Source: an uncultured Nitrospirota bacterium (GTDB lineage: Bacteria; CG2-30-53-67). Taken from it: a DNA stretch of 61,346 nucleotides. Made by a program: the position numbers and the translations under genes. Positions 43,919-53,838 of the stretch are shown here, in pieces. The stretch is from assembly GCA_947259355.1 (NCBI GenBank), contig CAMYMF010000011.1:1-61346 (forward strand), given 5' to 3'. Each line of letters starts with the position of its first letter. Position 1 is the stretch's first letter. The notes below the pieces were generated by a model, which worked only from the letters and a program-made list of their open reading frames with translations, did not search any database and was not told the DNA's origin.

Positions 43919-45254
43919 CGCCCCCTCCGGAATGCCCTACGATCTCACCGACCAGATCATACTCGTGTGCATCGGTGATACGAACGTCGTAAAACTCGCC
44001 CGGCACCGCATCGCCCCGGTTGATCAGTACCGCCCCATCGACCTCCGGAGCCTGGCCGTAGTAGCGTCCGGCCAGGAGCAGCTCCGTCTCCCGGGAGTGG
44101 CCCTCCACAAGGACCCGCAGGATGCTCCCTATCCGACGGCGATTCTTCTCTCGGGAAATACCGCTCTGCAGCGACAGAATCCGATCACGCCGGGACACCT
44201 TGACCGGCTCGGGAACGTGTCCGGGCAACGCGGCTGCCGGCGTTCCATCTTCCTGGGAATAGGCGAAGACCCCAAGATGCTCAAAGCGGCTCTCCGCCAC
44301 AAACGCACACAAATCCTGAAACTCGGCCTCCGTTTCACCGGGAAAGCCAACGATCAGACTCGTGCGCAGAACCAAATCGGGCAGGGCTTCCCGTGCTCTG
44401 CCGACGGCCCGTCGGATGGCCTGCGCACCCCCGACGCGGCCCATGCGGCGCAGCACTGTGTCACTGATGTGCTGCACCGGCAGGTCCAGATAAGGCACCA
44501 CCCGGGGCTCAGAGGCCATAATCTCGATGAGGGCCTCCGAGACGCGGTGGGGATAAGCATAGAGGAGCCGGATCCAGTCGAGCCCCTCCACGGCGGCGAG
44601 GTTCCGGAGCACCTCGGGCAATCCGTCTGTTGTCCCCCGATCCTGCCCATAGCGGGTGATGTCCTGCCCGATCAGGACCAGCTCCCGTACCCCGCCTGCA
44701 GCCAGCGCCTCGGCCTCCGCTATCAGCTCCGGGAGGTGCCGGCTGCGATGGGGCCCACGGATCATTGGAATGGCGCAGTAGCTGCACCCGTTGCTGCACC
44801 CCTCGGATATCTTGAGATAGGCGGTATAAAAGGGGGTCAGCAGCTCCCGCGCCGGTGCAGCCACCGTCTCTTCAGGCGGGGGCGTTGGAGAATGGCCGAG
44901 GAGCTGATCGACGATTTCCACAATCCGGGACTCGTCGGCAATCGGAAGAAACCGGTCCACTTCCGGAATCTCTCGGCACAGCTCCCGGGCGTAACGTTGC
45001 GCCAGACACCCCGTGACCACGAGCGCGCGCAGCTGGCCGCTCCCTTTCAGCCGGCAGTACTCCAAAATGGTGTCAATGGACTCCCGCTTGGCGTCGTCCA
45101 CGAAACCGCAGGTGTTGATCAGGATGAGGTCTGCCGCAGCGGCATCTGAAGCGAAGTCATAACCCGCCCGACGCAGCCGCCCCGCCATCCCTTCGCTGTC
45201 CACCAGGTTCTTGGCACAGCCCAGCGAGACGAGACCGATTCTGTCTGTTTTCAT
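43908..45254 (-). CDS. rimO: ribosomal protein S12 methylthiotransferase
   Basis: 448-residue radical SAM enzyme that adds a methylthio group to an Asp of ribosomal protein S12. The UPF0004 domain has [38 protein letters not shown] and [11 protein letters not shown], giving the three cysteines of the auxiliary cluster. The radical SAM motif is [54 protein letters not shown] and [18 protein letters not shown] follow, and a TRAM domain ends the protein. The S-L-G-C-A-K-N motif and S12-type spacing separate it from MiaB. Complete. Confidence 0.95.
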   Translation of the reverse strand: MKTDRIGLVSLGCAKNLVDSEGMAGRLRRAGYDFASDAAAADLILINTCGFVDDAKRESIDTILEYCRLKGSGQLRALVVTGCLAQRYARELCREIPEVDRFLPIADESRIVEIVDQLLGHSPTPPPEETVAAPARELLTPFYTAYLKISEGCSNGCSYCAIPMIRGPHRSRHLPELIAEAEALAAGGVRELVLIGQDITRYGQDRGTTDGLPEVLRNLAAVEGLDWIRLLYAYPHRVSEALIEIMASEPRVVPYLDLPVQHISDTVLRRMGRVGGAQAIRRAVGRAREALPDLVLRTSLIVGFPGETEAEFQDLCAFVAESRFEHLGVFAYSQEDGTPAAALPGHVPEPVKVSRRDRILSLQSGISREKNRRRIGSILRVLVEGHSRETELLLAGRYYGQAPEVDGAVLINRGDAVPGEFYDVRITDAHEYDLVGEIVGHSGGGDAS

Positions 45255-45336
45255 GTTGAATACGCGTTAAAACAGTGTGAGGTCGAGAGCGCCTCGAACC
45301 ACAAACCCTCGCCATTGATCCGAGCCCGGTCGCATC

Positions 45337-46044
45337 TCAGGGCTGATCGATGACCGCCACCCCCTTGGGGGGCTCGAAGCGAAAAAGGGTGTCGGACAGC
45401 CCTTGATTCACTTTGCTCTCTTTGAAGTAGAGCTCCGTCACATTGCCGTAGAGATCGTATTGATCGACGCGGACGACCTGGAAGGTCGTTTTGTCAACGA
45501 AGAGCAGGATCTTGAGAAGCGATGGTTTCTCCCGATGCCTCGGCGTGAGTTCCAGGATGTAGCGCGAGGAGCGGTCGAAGCTCGGATCCGCACTGAAAGC
45601 AATGGCATATTCTGACTGGGCCGCCGTGAGCCCTTCAAAGAAGACCAAGGGAGAGCGGACCCCGCCCTTGCCGGCCAAACGGAGCCGGCGGGCCTGTTTG
45701 ACATCCGGAGAGTAAGCGATGACCGTCTCGCCATTGATGAAATACTGATCCTTCACGGGGGTCTCATAGTCCCACCGCATCATCTGCTTGCGTTTCAAGT
45801 AGAAGGTGCCCTCCGAACGTTGGTCCTCCGGGTACGAAAGAATCCGGGCGACCTGCACGAACCGAGCCTGCAGATCGGAAACGCCCTTGTAGTACTGCTC
45901 CACCCTTTCGATGACGCCCTGCAGGTCAGGCGCCACGGCGGTGGTAGTCTCCACCAGCTGCGGGGGCATCGCACACAACAGCAACAGGAACGACCCGAGC
46001 AACCGGGAACCACGATTCGTCAATGGACTTCGAGGCGAACGCAT
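45337..46044 (-). CDS. lolA: outer-membrane lipoprotein carrier protein LolA
   Basis: 235 residues from ATG 46044, with AAGGAG 9 bases upstream; the preceding codon is a TTG that could also be read. A basic N-terminus and hydrophobic segment (LLGSFLLLLCAMPP) form the signal peptide. The periplasmic beta-structure has LQARFVQVARILSYPEDQRSEG, FYLKRKQMMRWDYETP, FINGETVIAYSPDVKQ and ILLFVDKTTFQVVRVDQYD. It shuttles lipoproteins from LolCDE to the outer membrane. It sits between ftsK and rimO in the same run. Confidence 0.9.
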   Translation of the reverse strand: MRSPRSPLTNRGSRLLGSFLLLLCAMPPQLVETTTAVAPDLQGVIERVEQYYKGVSDLQARFVQVARILSYPEDQRSEGTFYLKRKQMMRWDYETPVKDQYFINGETVIAYSPDVKQARRLRLAGKGGVRSPLVFFEGLTAAQSEYAIAFSADPSFDRSSRYILELTPRHREKPSLLKILLFVDKTTFQVVRVDQYDLYGNVTELYFKESKVNQGLSDTLFRFEPPKGVAVIDQP

Positions 46045-46172
46045 CAATTTGGCTCCTTCATCGCCTCCGGCGGAGAGGCAGAAAATTCCCGTCTAAACCA
46101 ATCAATAGACGTGCGGCGGTGTTCGTTTATTCAGGACCGGACAAAGCGGTGCCTTCTCGCGCCGCCGGGATT

Positions 46173-48398
46173 TCAGTGGAATTCCTTGCCCACCAGGACA
46201 TCCCGAGGGCGCGCGCCGTCCGCCGGCCCGACGACACCGTCTCTTTCCATCCGTTCGATCATTCGGGCGGCCCGGTTGTAACCGACCCGCAGCCGCCGCT
46301 GCAGCATCGAGATGGAAGCCTGCCGACTTTCGATCACGAGCTGCACCGCATCATCATAGAATTCGTCATAGGGCTCCTCCTCGCCCTTCTCCCCCTCCGA
46401 GCGGATATGCGCCTTGAGCACCTCCTCATCGTACTCGGGCGTCCCCTGTTTCTTCACAAAGTCCACCACCTGGCGGATGTCGTCGTCCGAGAGAAAGGAG
46501 CCGTGTACCCGAATCAGCTGCGAGGAGGCGGGGGGGAGAAAAAGCATGTCGCCTTTGCCCAGCAGGTGCTCGGAACCGACCGTATCGAGAATGGTCCGGG
46601 CATCATACTTGGACGATACCTGAAAGGAGATGCGCGCCGGGAAGTTGGCCTTGATGACCCCAGTGATGACATCGGTGGACGGGCGCTGGGTCGCCATGAT
46701 CAGATGAATCCCCGCGGCGCGAGCCATCTGGGACAACCGGGTGATGGCTTCCTCCACATCCCGTCCGGCCACCATCATGAGATCCGCCAGTTCGTCAATG
46801 ACGATCACCAGATAGGGAAGCTTTTGGGGCTTCTCACCGATATCCGGCCGCGCCGTGTCTGTGAGCGAGAGGGTCTTGCTCTTGTGAGACCACTCGGCGA
46901 TCTCTTTCTCGATGATGCGGTTGAAGCCGATGATGTTGCGCACCCCCTTTTCCGAGAGGAGTTGATAGCGGCGCTCCATCTCTTTGACGGCCCAGAAGAG
47001 TGCGCCGGCGGCTTTTCGTGAGTCGGTCACCACCGGTGCAATGAGATGGGGGATGCCGTCGTAGATGGACAGTTCCAGCATTTTCGGATCGACCATGATC
47101 ATCCGCACTTCGTCGGGCGTCGCATTGAACAGGAGGCTGATGATCATGGAGTTCACTGCCACCGACTTGCCCGAGCCTGTGGCCCCCGCCACGAGCAAAT
47201 GGGGCATCTTGGCCAGATCGTAGTAGAAGGGCTCGCCGAAGATGTTCTTGCCCAGGGCGAGCTTCAGTCGAGACTGCGCCCGTTGGTAGCCCTCCGACGT
47301 CACCACGTCCTTCATGTAGACATCTTCCCGATTGTTGTTCGGTATTTCGATGCCCACGGCCGCCTTGCCCGGCAGGGGTGCCACGATCCGAACCCGGATA
47401 GCCCGCAGGGCCATGGCCAGATCGTCGGCCAGATTGATGATCTTGCTGACCTTGATGCCGGGAGCCGGCTGGAATTCATACATGGTCACCACGGGACCGG
47501 GGTGGACTTCCGTCACCTGTCCGTGAACCCCGAAATCGGCCAGCTTCTTCTCGAGGATCTCCGAGTTCATAAGCAGCTCATCCCGGCTGGCTTTTCGTTC
47601 CGACTTGGGCGGATCCTCGAGGAGGCTGGGCGGGGGCAGACGGTATACACCGTCGGTGGCTTTGAAGTCAAGCTCCTCCTGAAAGGCTTCGACCCGCTTT
47701 GCAACCGGCGGCGTCTCCTCCACTTTCGGCTTCGGGCGCAGGCTCTTGATCTCGATCTTCCGCTTGAGGGTCTCCGTCTTCTTCTCCTTCTCCCGTCTGC
47801 GGGCGTAGAAATCGCGGCCCCGCCCATAGAGCCCCTTCAGGCCGGCCGCCGCACGGGCGGCCCACCGCGCCAGCGTCTGCAGCGATAGACCCGTGGTAAT
47901 CATGAGAGAGACAAAGAGGAGTGTCACGATCACCAGGTAGCTTCCGGGCCGACCGAGCAGATGTCCCATGAGCACGGCGAGCTGGCCGCCCAGAAATCCG
48001 CCGGCCCGATGGAGAGTCTGCGAAAAGAGCGGCAGACTCTTGTACTGCAAACTGAGCACGGCCGCCGTGGAGAGCATGAACAGTATGCCACCGCTGAGCT
48101 GGAGCAGCAGCCGGTTGCGGCCCCAGGGCTGGTTGCGAATCAGGCTCCCCGCAAAGATGAAGACAAAGAGAGGCAGCAGGAAGGCCGCAACACCAATGAG
48201 CTGAAAAAGAATGTCTGCCAGATACGCGCCGACCAGACCGCCGTAATTCCGAATCATCCCGTCGCCGGGCGTGCTGAAGGAGGCGTCCGTGTTGTGATAA
48301 CTCAGCAGGCTGATGAGCAGATAGATGGCGATGACCGCGCAGATCACGCCCAATACCTCCCGCATCCGAGCCTGCACTTTTTGCTTATCCGCCGACAC
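46173..48398 (-). CDS. ftsK: DNA translocase FtsK (compact form)
   Basis: 741 residues. Four N-terminal membrane helices anchor it at the septum (residues ~15-175). A short basic/acidic linker of about 90 residues replaces the very long linker of E. coli FtsK. The alpha-beta motor has LLVAGATGSGKSVAVNSMIISLL (Walker A), LVIVIDELADLMMVAG (Walker B) and MATQRPSTDVITGVIKANFPARISF. The C-terminal winged-helix gamma domain (SISMLQRRLRVGYNRAARMIERM) reads KOPS-type DNA polarity signals. The start is a GTG at 48398 with GGAGG about 7 bases upstream. It pumps chromosome DNA toward dif at division. The uppP stop is only 15 bases upstream. Confidence 0.95.
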   Translation of the reverse strand: MSADKQKVQARMREVLGVICAVIAIYLLISLLSYHNTDASFSTPGDGMIRNYGGLVGAYLADILFQLIGVAAFLLPLFVFIFAGSLIRNQPWGRNRLLLQLSGGILFMLSTAAVLSLQYKSLPLFSQTLHRAGGFLGGQLAVLMGHLLGRPGSYLVIVTLLFVSLMITTGLSLQTLARWAARAAAGLKGLYGRGRDFYARRREKEKKTETLKRKIEIKSLRPKPKVEETPPVAKRVEAFQEELDFKATDGVYRLPPPSLLEDPPKSERKASRDELLMNSEILEKKLADFGVHGQVTEVHPGPVVTMYEFQPAPGIKVSKIINLADDLAMALRAIRVRIVAPLPGKAAVGIEIPNNNREDVYMKDVVTSEGYQRAQSRLKLALGKNIFGEPFYYDLAKMPHLLVAGATGSGKSVAVNSMIISLLFNATPDEVRMIMVDPKMLELSIYDGIPHLIAPVVTDSRKAAGALFWAVKEMERRYQLLSEKGVRNIIGFNRIIEKEIAEWSHKSKTLSLTDTARPDIGEKPQKLPYLVIVIDELADLMMVAGRDVEEAITRLSQMARAAGIHLIMATQRPSTDVITGVIKANFPARISFQVSSKYDARTILDTVGSEHLLGKGDMLFLPPASSQLIRVHGSFLSDDDIRQVVDFVKKQGTPEYDEEVLKAHIRSEGEKGEEEPYDEFYDDAVQLVIESRQASISMLQRRLRVGYNRAARMIERMERDGVVGPADGARPRDVLVGKEFH

Positions 48399-48413
48399 GC
48401 AGAGCCTCCAGGA

Positions 48414-49199
48414 TCAGACGGTCGCCCAGAAGGCAACCGCCGCTACCAGCCAGCAATAGATAGAGAAAATGGTCAGTCTCTTCCATTTGAGAAATTTCAA
48501 CAGAATTCCGATGGCCCACCACCCGCTGACGGCAGACGTCAGGAATCCGGCCACGAAGGCGACGGCGGAGCCGTCCATCGTCTGGCCCACAATATCGCCG
48601 CTCTGCAGCACCACGGCCCCGAGAATGGCCGGAATGGAGAGCAGAAACGAAAACCGCGCAGCGGCATCCGCCTCAATCCCGAGCAAGAGTCCCGTCGCAA
48701 TGGTGGACCCCGACCGGGACAGGCCCGGAATAATGGAGATCCCCTGGACCAAACCGATCAGCAGCGCGTCCACCCGCTGGATGTCGAAGAGCGGCCGGTG
48801 CGTCCGGCCGACCCGCTCGGCAAGAAAGAGCACGAGCCCCGTCACACAGAGCATGACGGCCACGACCCGCACCGAAGAGAACATGGCCTCCAGCGGTTCC
48901 TTGAACAACACACCGATGAGCGCCGTAGGAACGGTGCCCAACAGAATGAGCAAACCCACCCGCCGCCACGGCCCGTCGCCATCGCCGGTAAATGCCTGGA
49001 GCAGCTCCAGGAGATCTCTCCGGAAGTAGATCAGCACGGACACCAATGTCCCCAGATGGAGCACCACATCGAAGGCAAGACCGGGGCCCGACGCTTTCAG
49101 CAAATGCTGTCCGAGGACGAGGTGTCCCGAACTGCTGATCGGTAGAAACTCGGTCAAGCCCTGAACCACACCGAGGATGATCGCATCCATGAGGCTCAT
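48414..49199 (-). CDS. uppP: undecaprenyl-diphosphatase (bacitracin resistance type)
   Basis: 261 residues, about eight membrane helices. The two catalytic regions are clear: GVVQGLTEFLPISSSGHLVLG (Glu-rich motif with PISSS) and GISIIPGLSRSGSTIATGLLLGI (P-G-x-S-R-S-G-x-T). It recycles undecaprenyl diphosphate to the monophosphate carrier for peptidoglycan and polysaccharide synthesis. Length is normal. It lies 12 bases after lysA and is followed closely by ftsK. Confidence 0.96.
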   Translation of the reverse strand: MSLMDAIILGVVQGLTEFLPISSSGHLVLGQHLLKASGPGLAFDVVLHLGTLVSVLIYFRRDLLELLQAFTGDGDGPWRRVGLLILLGTVPTALIGVLFKEPLEAMFSSVRVVAVMLCVTGLVLFLAERVGRTHRPLFDIQRVDALLIGLVQGISIIPGLSRSGSTIATGLLLGIEADAAARFSFLLSIPAILGAVVLQSGDIVGQTMDGSAVAFVAGFLTSAVSGWWAIGILLKFLKWKRLTIFSIYCWLVAAVAFWATV

Positions 49200-49211
49200 C
49201 GCCGGCGCACC

Positions 49212-50474
49212 TCAAGCGTGACGCAGAAAATCAGGCACCTCCTCCGCCGCAATCAGCTCGGCCAGCGTCTCCCGCCTGCGGATCACATAGTAGCGATCGT
49301 CCGAGACCAGCACCTCCGGCGCCCGGGGCCGCGTATTGTAATTGGACGCCATGGCAAAACCGTAGGCCCCCACGGACATGACGGCCACCAGGTCTCCCTT
49401 TTCATAGGGCTGGATCTCGCGGTCCTGTGCGAGGAAATCTCCGGACTCGCAAATGGGCCCCACCACGTCGGCCGTCACCATCTCCGTGATCCGCCGCCGT
49501 ACCGCTTGGAGCCGGTGATAGGCCTGGTAGAGACTCGGGCGCATGAGATCATTCATGCCGGCATCGACGATCACAAATTTCTTTCCCAGGTTCTCTTTCG
49601 TATAAAGAACCCGGGTCACCATGATCCCGGCGTTGCCCACAATCACCCGGCCCGGTTCCAGAATCAGAGTACATCCGAGCCCCTCGGTGTTCTCGATCAA
49701 CTCCCGCCCGTACTTCGTCGGGTGGGGTGGCTCCTCTTCATCATAGGTGATGCCAAGCCCGCCCCCCAAATCGAGGTATTGTATCTCAAAACCATCGTCT
49801 CTGAGCTGTGCGATGAGATCCTTGACGCGAGCCAGGGCGTCGACAAAGGGTGCAATTTCAGTCAGCTGCGATCCGATGTGGCAGTCCACACCGACGGGTG
49901 TGACATGGCGCAGGCTTCGCGCGGTGCGGTAGGCCGCCAACGCCTCCACCAGGGGAATGCCGAACTTGTTCTGTTTCAGTCCCGTCGAAATGTAGGGATG
50001 CGTCTTGGGGTCCACATCCGGGTTCACCCGAAACGCAATGGACGCGGTCTTCCCTGCAGCGGCCGCCACCGAATCGATCTCGTGAAGCTCCTGCAGCGAC
50101 TCCACATTGAACATCAGGATCCCCGCCACCAGGGCTTCGCGGATTTCCTCCCGGGTCTTGCCCACGCCCGAGAAGACCATTTTTTTCGGATCGCCCCCAG
50201 CTTTGAGCGCGCGAAAGAGCTCACCGCCGGAGACAATGTCGAAACCGCTGCCCAGGCGCGCGAACTGCGACAGAATGGCCAGGTTGGCGTTGGCCTTCAC
50301 CGAGTAGCAGATCAGGTGGTCCGTCGTCTTCAGGGCGTCTTCAAAGGCCCGGTAGTGACGCTGGAGCGTGGCGACACTGTAAAGGTAGAACGGGGTGCCC
50401 ACTGCGTCTGCAATCTTCTCGATGGAGACGTCTTCACAGTAGAGCTCATCGCCCCGGTACTTGAAATGATGCAT
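49212..50474 (-). CDS. lysA: diaminopimelate decarboxylase
   Basis: 420 residues, PLP enzyme that makes lysine from meso-DAP. FYLYSVATLQRHYRAFEDAL leads to ICYSVKANANLAILSQFARLGSGFDIVSGGEL, with the Schiff-base Lys in YSVKAN. HIGSQLTEIAPFVDAL, LDLGGGLGITYDEEEPPHP, LILEPGRVIVGNAGIMVTRVLY, GPICESGDFLAQDREI (active-site C-E-S) and VGAYGFAMASNYNTRPRAPEVL follow. It is complete. It lies 40 bases downstream of the lipoprotein gene. Confidence 0.96.
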   Translation of the reverse strand: MHHFKYRGDELYCEDVSIEKIADAVGTPFYLYSVATLQRHYRAFEDALKTTDHLICYSVKANANLAILSQFARLGSGFDIVSGGELFRALKAGGDPKKMVFSGVGKTREEIREALVAGILMFNVESLQELHEIDSVAAAAGKTASIAFRVNPDVDPKTHPYISTGLKQNKFGIPLVEALAAYRTARSLRHVTPVGVDCHIGSQLTEIAPFVDALARVKDLIAQLRDDGFEIQYLDLGGGLGITYDEEEPPHPTKYGRELIENTEGLGCTLILEPGRVIVGNAGIMVTRVLYTKENLGKKFVIVDAGMNDLMRPSLYQAYHRLQAVRRRITEMVTADVVGPICESGDFLAQDREIQPYEKGDLVAVMSVGAYGFAMASNYNTRPRAPEVLVSDDRYYVIRRRETLAELIAAEEVPDFLRHA

Positions 50475-50514
50475 GCCGTCGCTCCTCTTTCACCCGCGGG
50501 CGGCCGACCCTGCC

Positions 50515-51543
50515 TCAACGGCCGTGGGCAATCATCCGTACCGCTCGGGATGGGGCGCTCTCATTGGGTGTCGGCGCCGTGTCGAGGGCCGTGATATGGT
50601 AGTGGTACACAACCCCATCCCGGATCTCGCCGTCGGCAAACAGGCTCACCGGCTGGGCCACTTCGCCGATAACCCTCGGAACGCCTCGGGCCCCTTCACG
50701 CCGGTATATCCGATACCCCCTAAGATCGTCCTCCCGGTTCTCCTCCCAGACCAGGCGGATGAAACCCGGTCCTGGAATGGCCTCCAGACCCTGCGGCGGG
50801 GCCGGCGGGATCCGGTCGAGGGGTGTGACGACCACCGCACGCCCCGCGTCGCTCTCCACCCAGGGCGCTTCGATCGACCGGGTGCTGCGCATTGTATAGA
50901 CATACGCGACGCCGTTTTGCAACCCGCGATCGACATACTCAGGGCCGGTCACAGGACGGCGGTTAACCGGATAGAGCGGGTCGGAGGCCCCCTGCGCTTT
51001 GCGATAGATGTTGTAGCGCAAACGAACCGCCGGATCATCGGCCACCGGCCAGCGCAGGGTCACGGCACGATCTTGCCCCTCGGCGGCCGGTGCGGGCGGC
51101 GGGGGGGGCGCAGCCAACCAGCGAATGGTGATGGCCCGGGATTCGTGCCCGGCATATCCTGCTTTCCCGATGGGAACCACCACGTAGCGATAGGTCTTAC
51201 CCGCCCAGGCGGAATCGACGGCTGTGCGCAGAATGTAGCGGTTTGCGGCCGTCGGCGCCGCACGCTCTGCCCCCGGATCGAGGGCAGCGATCTCTTCGAA
51301 CTCGGGGCACCGGCATTCGTTGCGCAACCGGACCGCCGGGTCTTCCCGAAATACTTTGTAGGCGGCGATCTCAGCGTGCGCTTTCTCGTCGGGGGCCTCC
51401 CAGGTCAACAGGAACTCGGCGCCCCGCACAAAGGCGTCCACCCGCGACACAGCCGCGGGCAGTTGAACGTCCGGCGGCATCACGGGTGTTTTCACCCCGC
51501 AACCCCCCGCCAGCAGGAGTAGGCAGCCCGCACCCATGAGCAC
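50515..51543 (-). CDS. lipoprotein with fibronectin type III-like repeats
   Basis: About 342 residues from GTG 51543 (AGGGG 7 bases upstream) or ATG 51537. The signal is M-G-A-G-C-L-L-L-L-A-G-G-C, so it should be a lipid-anchored envelope protein. Two or three beta-sandwich (FN3-like) units can be seen from repeated L-x-W patterns and Y-x-I/V-x-R strands: FLLTWEAPDEKAHAEIAAYKVFR, VTLRWPVADDPAVRLRYNIYRK and IRLVWEENREDDLRGYRIYRR. Each has a later Y-x-Y strand. A Pro-rich linker (APPPPPAPA) separates units 1 and 2. The function is unknown. It lies 10 bases after the argH stop and before lysA, so it belongs to the same run. Confidence 0.8.
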   Translation of the reverse strand: MLMGAGCLLLLAGGCGVKTPVMPPDVQLPAAVSRVDAFVRGAEFLLTWEAPDEKAHAEIAAYKVFREDPAVRLRNECRCPEFEEIAALDPGAERAAPTAANRYILRTAVDSAWAGKTYRYVVVPIGKAGYAGHESRAITIRWLAAPPPPPAPAAEGQDRAVTLRWPVADDPAVRLRYNIYRKAQGASDPLYPVNRRPVTGPEYVDRGLQNGVAYVYTMRSTRSIEAPWVESDAGRAVVVTPLDRIPPAPPQGLEAIPGPGFIRLVWEENREDDLRGYRIYRREGARGVPRVIGEVAQPVSLFADGEIRDGVVYHYHITALDTAPTPNESAPSRAVRMIAHGR

Positions 51544-51553
51544 CCGGACGCCC

Positions 51554-52972
51554 CTAACGGCCTTTCGGCTTGGCGGTCCGCTTTTCCCTCGATGGCCGGG
51601 TGAGGCTCCGCTCCATCTCTCGCAGCCGTCTGCGGACACGAGACGGTGCTGTCCCGCCTGGGATATTCCGGGCCGAAACGGATCGCCTGGGGTCGATGAC
51701 TTCATACACATCCTCGTCAATGTCCGGATGAAAGCCTTGGAACTCGTCCAGACGGACCGTCGGGAGATCCCGTCCCGATTCAATGCAGAACCGCACGACG
51801 GCGCCCGTCACTTCGTGCGCCCGACGAAAGGGAAGCCCCTTGCGTACCAGGTAGTCCGCAAAATCGGTGGCCGTGGAGAAGCCCTTGGCCGCCACAGCCT
51901 CCATCTGCTCGGCGCGCACGGTCAGACCCTGCAGCATCCCCGTAAAAACCGTGAGCGATCCCTTCAGCGTGTCCACGGCATCGAACAGGGGCTCCTTGTC
52001 CTCTTGGAGGTCCCGGTTGTACGCCAGGGGCAGCCCCTTCAGCGTCGTCAACAGGGCCATGAGGTGCCCATAGACCCGCCCCGTCTTGCCCCGTATCAAT
52101 TCGGGGACATCGGGATTCTTCTTTTGCGGCATGATACTGCTGCCGGTGCAGTACGCGTCCCCGATCTCCACGAATGAGAAGGGCTCACTCGTCCAGAGAA
52201 TCAGCTCTTCGCAAAACCGGGACAGATGCATCATGATCAGCGATGCCGCGGCGAGGAACTCAATGAGGTAGTCCCGGTCGCTGACGGCATCCATGCTGTT
52301 CTGCGTCACCGCCTGAAAGCCCAATGCTTCGGCCACATAGCGCCGGTCGATCTCGAAGCTGGTCCCCGACAGCGCGCCCGAGCCGAGGGGCATCCGATTG
52401 ACCCGCCGGGCACAGTCCGAGAGCCGCTCCCGGTCCCGGGCAAACATCTCGCAATAGGCCAACAGGTGGTGCGCAAAAGGAACAGGCTGGGCGATCTGCA
52501 GATGGGTGAAGCCCGGCATGATGACATCCACTTCGTCCCGTGCCTTTCGCACGAGCGCGAGCATCAGATCCCGCAAGAGGTTGTCGACGGTATCTATCTC
52601 ATGGCGCAGGTAGAGACGCGTATCGAGGGCCACCTGATCGTTGCGGCTCCGAGCCGTATGAAGCTTCCCGCCCACCGTGCCGATCTTTTCGATGAGCCGC
52701 CGCTCGATGTTCATGTGAATGTCTTCATACTCGGGCCGGAAAGGAAAAGTCCCGTTGGCGATCTCCCTGCCGATAGCGCGAAGGCCCCGGACGATCTTAT
52801 CCGCGTCCGCCGCGGAGATGATATTCTGCCGGGCCAGCATCCTGCAGTGTGCGATGCTTCCGTCGATATCAAAGGGGGCGAGGCGCCGGTCAAAATGAAC
52901 GGAGGCCGTGAAGGCCTCGACCGACGCGTCCGTCTCCTTGGCAAACCGCCCGCCCCAGGGCTTCTTCGTCAC
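51554..52972 (-). CDS. argH: argininosuccinate lyase
   Basis: 472 residues from GTG 52972, with GGAGGA 8 bases upstream. It makes arginine and fumarate. The start K-K-P-W-G-G-R-F is typical. Next are [60 protein letters not shown] (catalytic region) and [25 protein letters not shown] (catalytic T-H). Then come [27 protein letters not shown] (G-S-S-x-M-P-x-K-x-N signature loop) and [21 protein letters not shown]. The Lys/Arg-rich C-terminal tail is slightly long. A dispersed repeat sits directly upstream of the ribosome site. Confidence 0.96.
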   Translation of the reverse strand: MTKKPWGGRFAKETDASVEAFTASVHFDRRLAPFDIDGSIAHCRMLARQNIISAADADKIVRGLRAIGREIANGTFPFRPEYEDIHMNIERRLIEKIGTVGGKLHTARSRNDQVALDTRLYLRHEIDTVDNLLRDLMLALVRKARDEVDVIMPGFTHLQIAQPVPFAHHLLAYCEMFARDRERLSDCARRVNRMPLGSGALSGTSFEIDRRYVAEALGFQAVTQNSMDAVSDRDYLIEFLAAASLIMMHLSRFCEELILWTSEPFSFVEIGDAYCTGSSIMPQKKNPDVPELIRGKTGRVYGHLMALLTTLKGLPLAYNRDLQEDKEPLFDAVDTLKGSLTVFTGMLQGLTVRAEQMEAVAAKGFSTATDFADYLVRKGLPFRRAHEVTGAVVRFCIESGRDLPTVRLDEFQGFHPDIDEDVYEVIDPRRSVSARNIPGGTAPSRVRRRLREMERSLTRPSREKRTAKPKGR

Positions 52973-52992
52973 TGACAGGATCCTCCGTGATC

Positions 52993-53220
52993 CGGCCCGA
53001 ATAGGGCATGGGTCCATCGATTACGGGCCCGGACTTGTCGCGGCGTAGCATTCTGCGAAGACGGATAAGCTGCCCCATGCGCCGTTGCAGGAGATTTACT
53101 GACTTCGAAATATTTCAGCGCCATCGTCTCTTCAGCCAGCAGATCTTCTGCGCCTTGCCTGTGCCGCCCCCAGGATTTCTGGTGCCTCCCCTGACGATGG
53201 CCCACACAATATCCGGGCTA
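52993..53220. repeat. MITE-like dispersed repeat, copy 5 (full-length, upstream of argH)
   Basis: A 228-base element with imperfect inverted ends: CCGGCCCGAATAGGGCATGG at the left, and at the right (minus strand) TAGCCCGGATATTGTGTGGG. The interior has, on the minus strand, AGGCAAGGCGCAGAAGATC (shared with copy 1) and GCTTATCCGTCTTCGCA plus GCCGCGACAAG (shared with copy 3). It has no open frame of its own with a known domain. It separates the argH ribosome site from its promoter region. Confidence 0.72.
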
Positions 53221-53382
53221 CCTATCCCTTTGAAAGTAATACCAAAACACCGCCGTCAAACAATCGGCGTATCTTACCAACCGGCCCGGGGGTTGTCAAG
53301 AAGGGATTGGTCGGTGTGTCCAAGCCGGGGGCGGCGATGCTTTTGACTTTGCCTGCGGATCCCGCTATACTCGCCGGCACCG

Positions 53383-53823
53383 ATGGATAGAAAACTGCAG
53401 CGACTCAAGCCCGCGGTGGGGAAGCAAACGCTGGTTCTTCTCTCGGGCGTTCTGTGGGTCCTGGTGGGGCTCATGCTACTCAACTACGCCCGCCAATGGC
53501 TCATGGCGCAGGGAGGCGCCGCGGCCGTTGCGCTGGGGCTTTCGGGGCTCGGTGTTTCTCTGTTCATTCATCACTTCGGCTTTCTCCGGGTCGTGGACAA
53601 GAACCTGGGGCGCATTCTCCCCATGCAGGGGAAACGGTGTGTCTTCGCTTTTCAGTCATGGAAGAGCTATCTGATCGTTGTAATAATGATTGCCATGGGT
53701 GTCGGATTGCGCCACTCCCCCATTCCGAAGCCTTATCTCTCGGTGCTCTACATCGGCATCGGCCTGGCGCTGATCCTGTCCAGTTTTCGTTATCTCAAAT
53801 ACTATCGTGAACTCTCAGACTAG
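53383..53823 (+). CDS. small integral membrane protein, unknown function
   Basis: 146 residues with four predicted membrane helices (TLVLLSGVLWVLVGLMLLNY, AAVALGLSGLGVSLFIHHF, YLIVVIMIAMGVGLRH and LSVLYIGIGLALILSSF). A basic N-terminus and a K-x-L-G-R-I stretch lie between helices 2 and 3. No family assigned. The ATG lacks a clear ribosome site. Its TAG overlaps the approach to aguB (15 bases to its ATG), so it is probably the first gene of the same transcript. Confidence 0.75.
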   Translation: MDRKLQRLKPAVGKQTLVLLSGVLWVLVGLMLLNYARQWLMAQGGAAAVALGLSGLGVSLFIHHFGFLRVVDKNLGRILPMQGKRCVFAFQSWKSYLIVVIMIAMGVGLRHSPIPKPYLSVLYIGIGLALILSSFRYLKYYRELSD

Positions 53824-53838
53824 TTGCGGAGCCCTATC

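Noticed and set aside
52969-53346. Frames through the repeat upstream of argH
   Set aside because: They arise inside the dispersed repeat and are not shared with the other copies.
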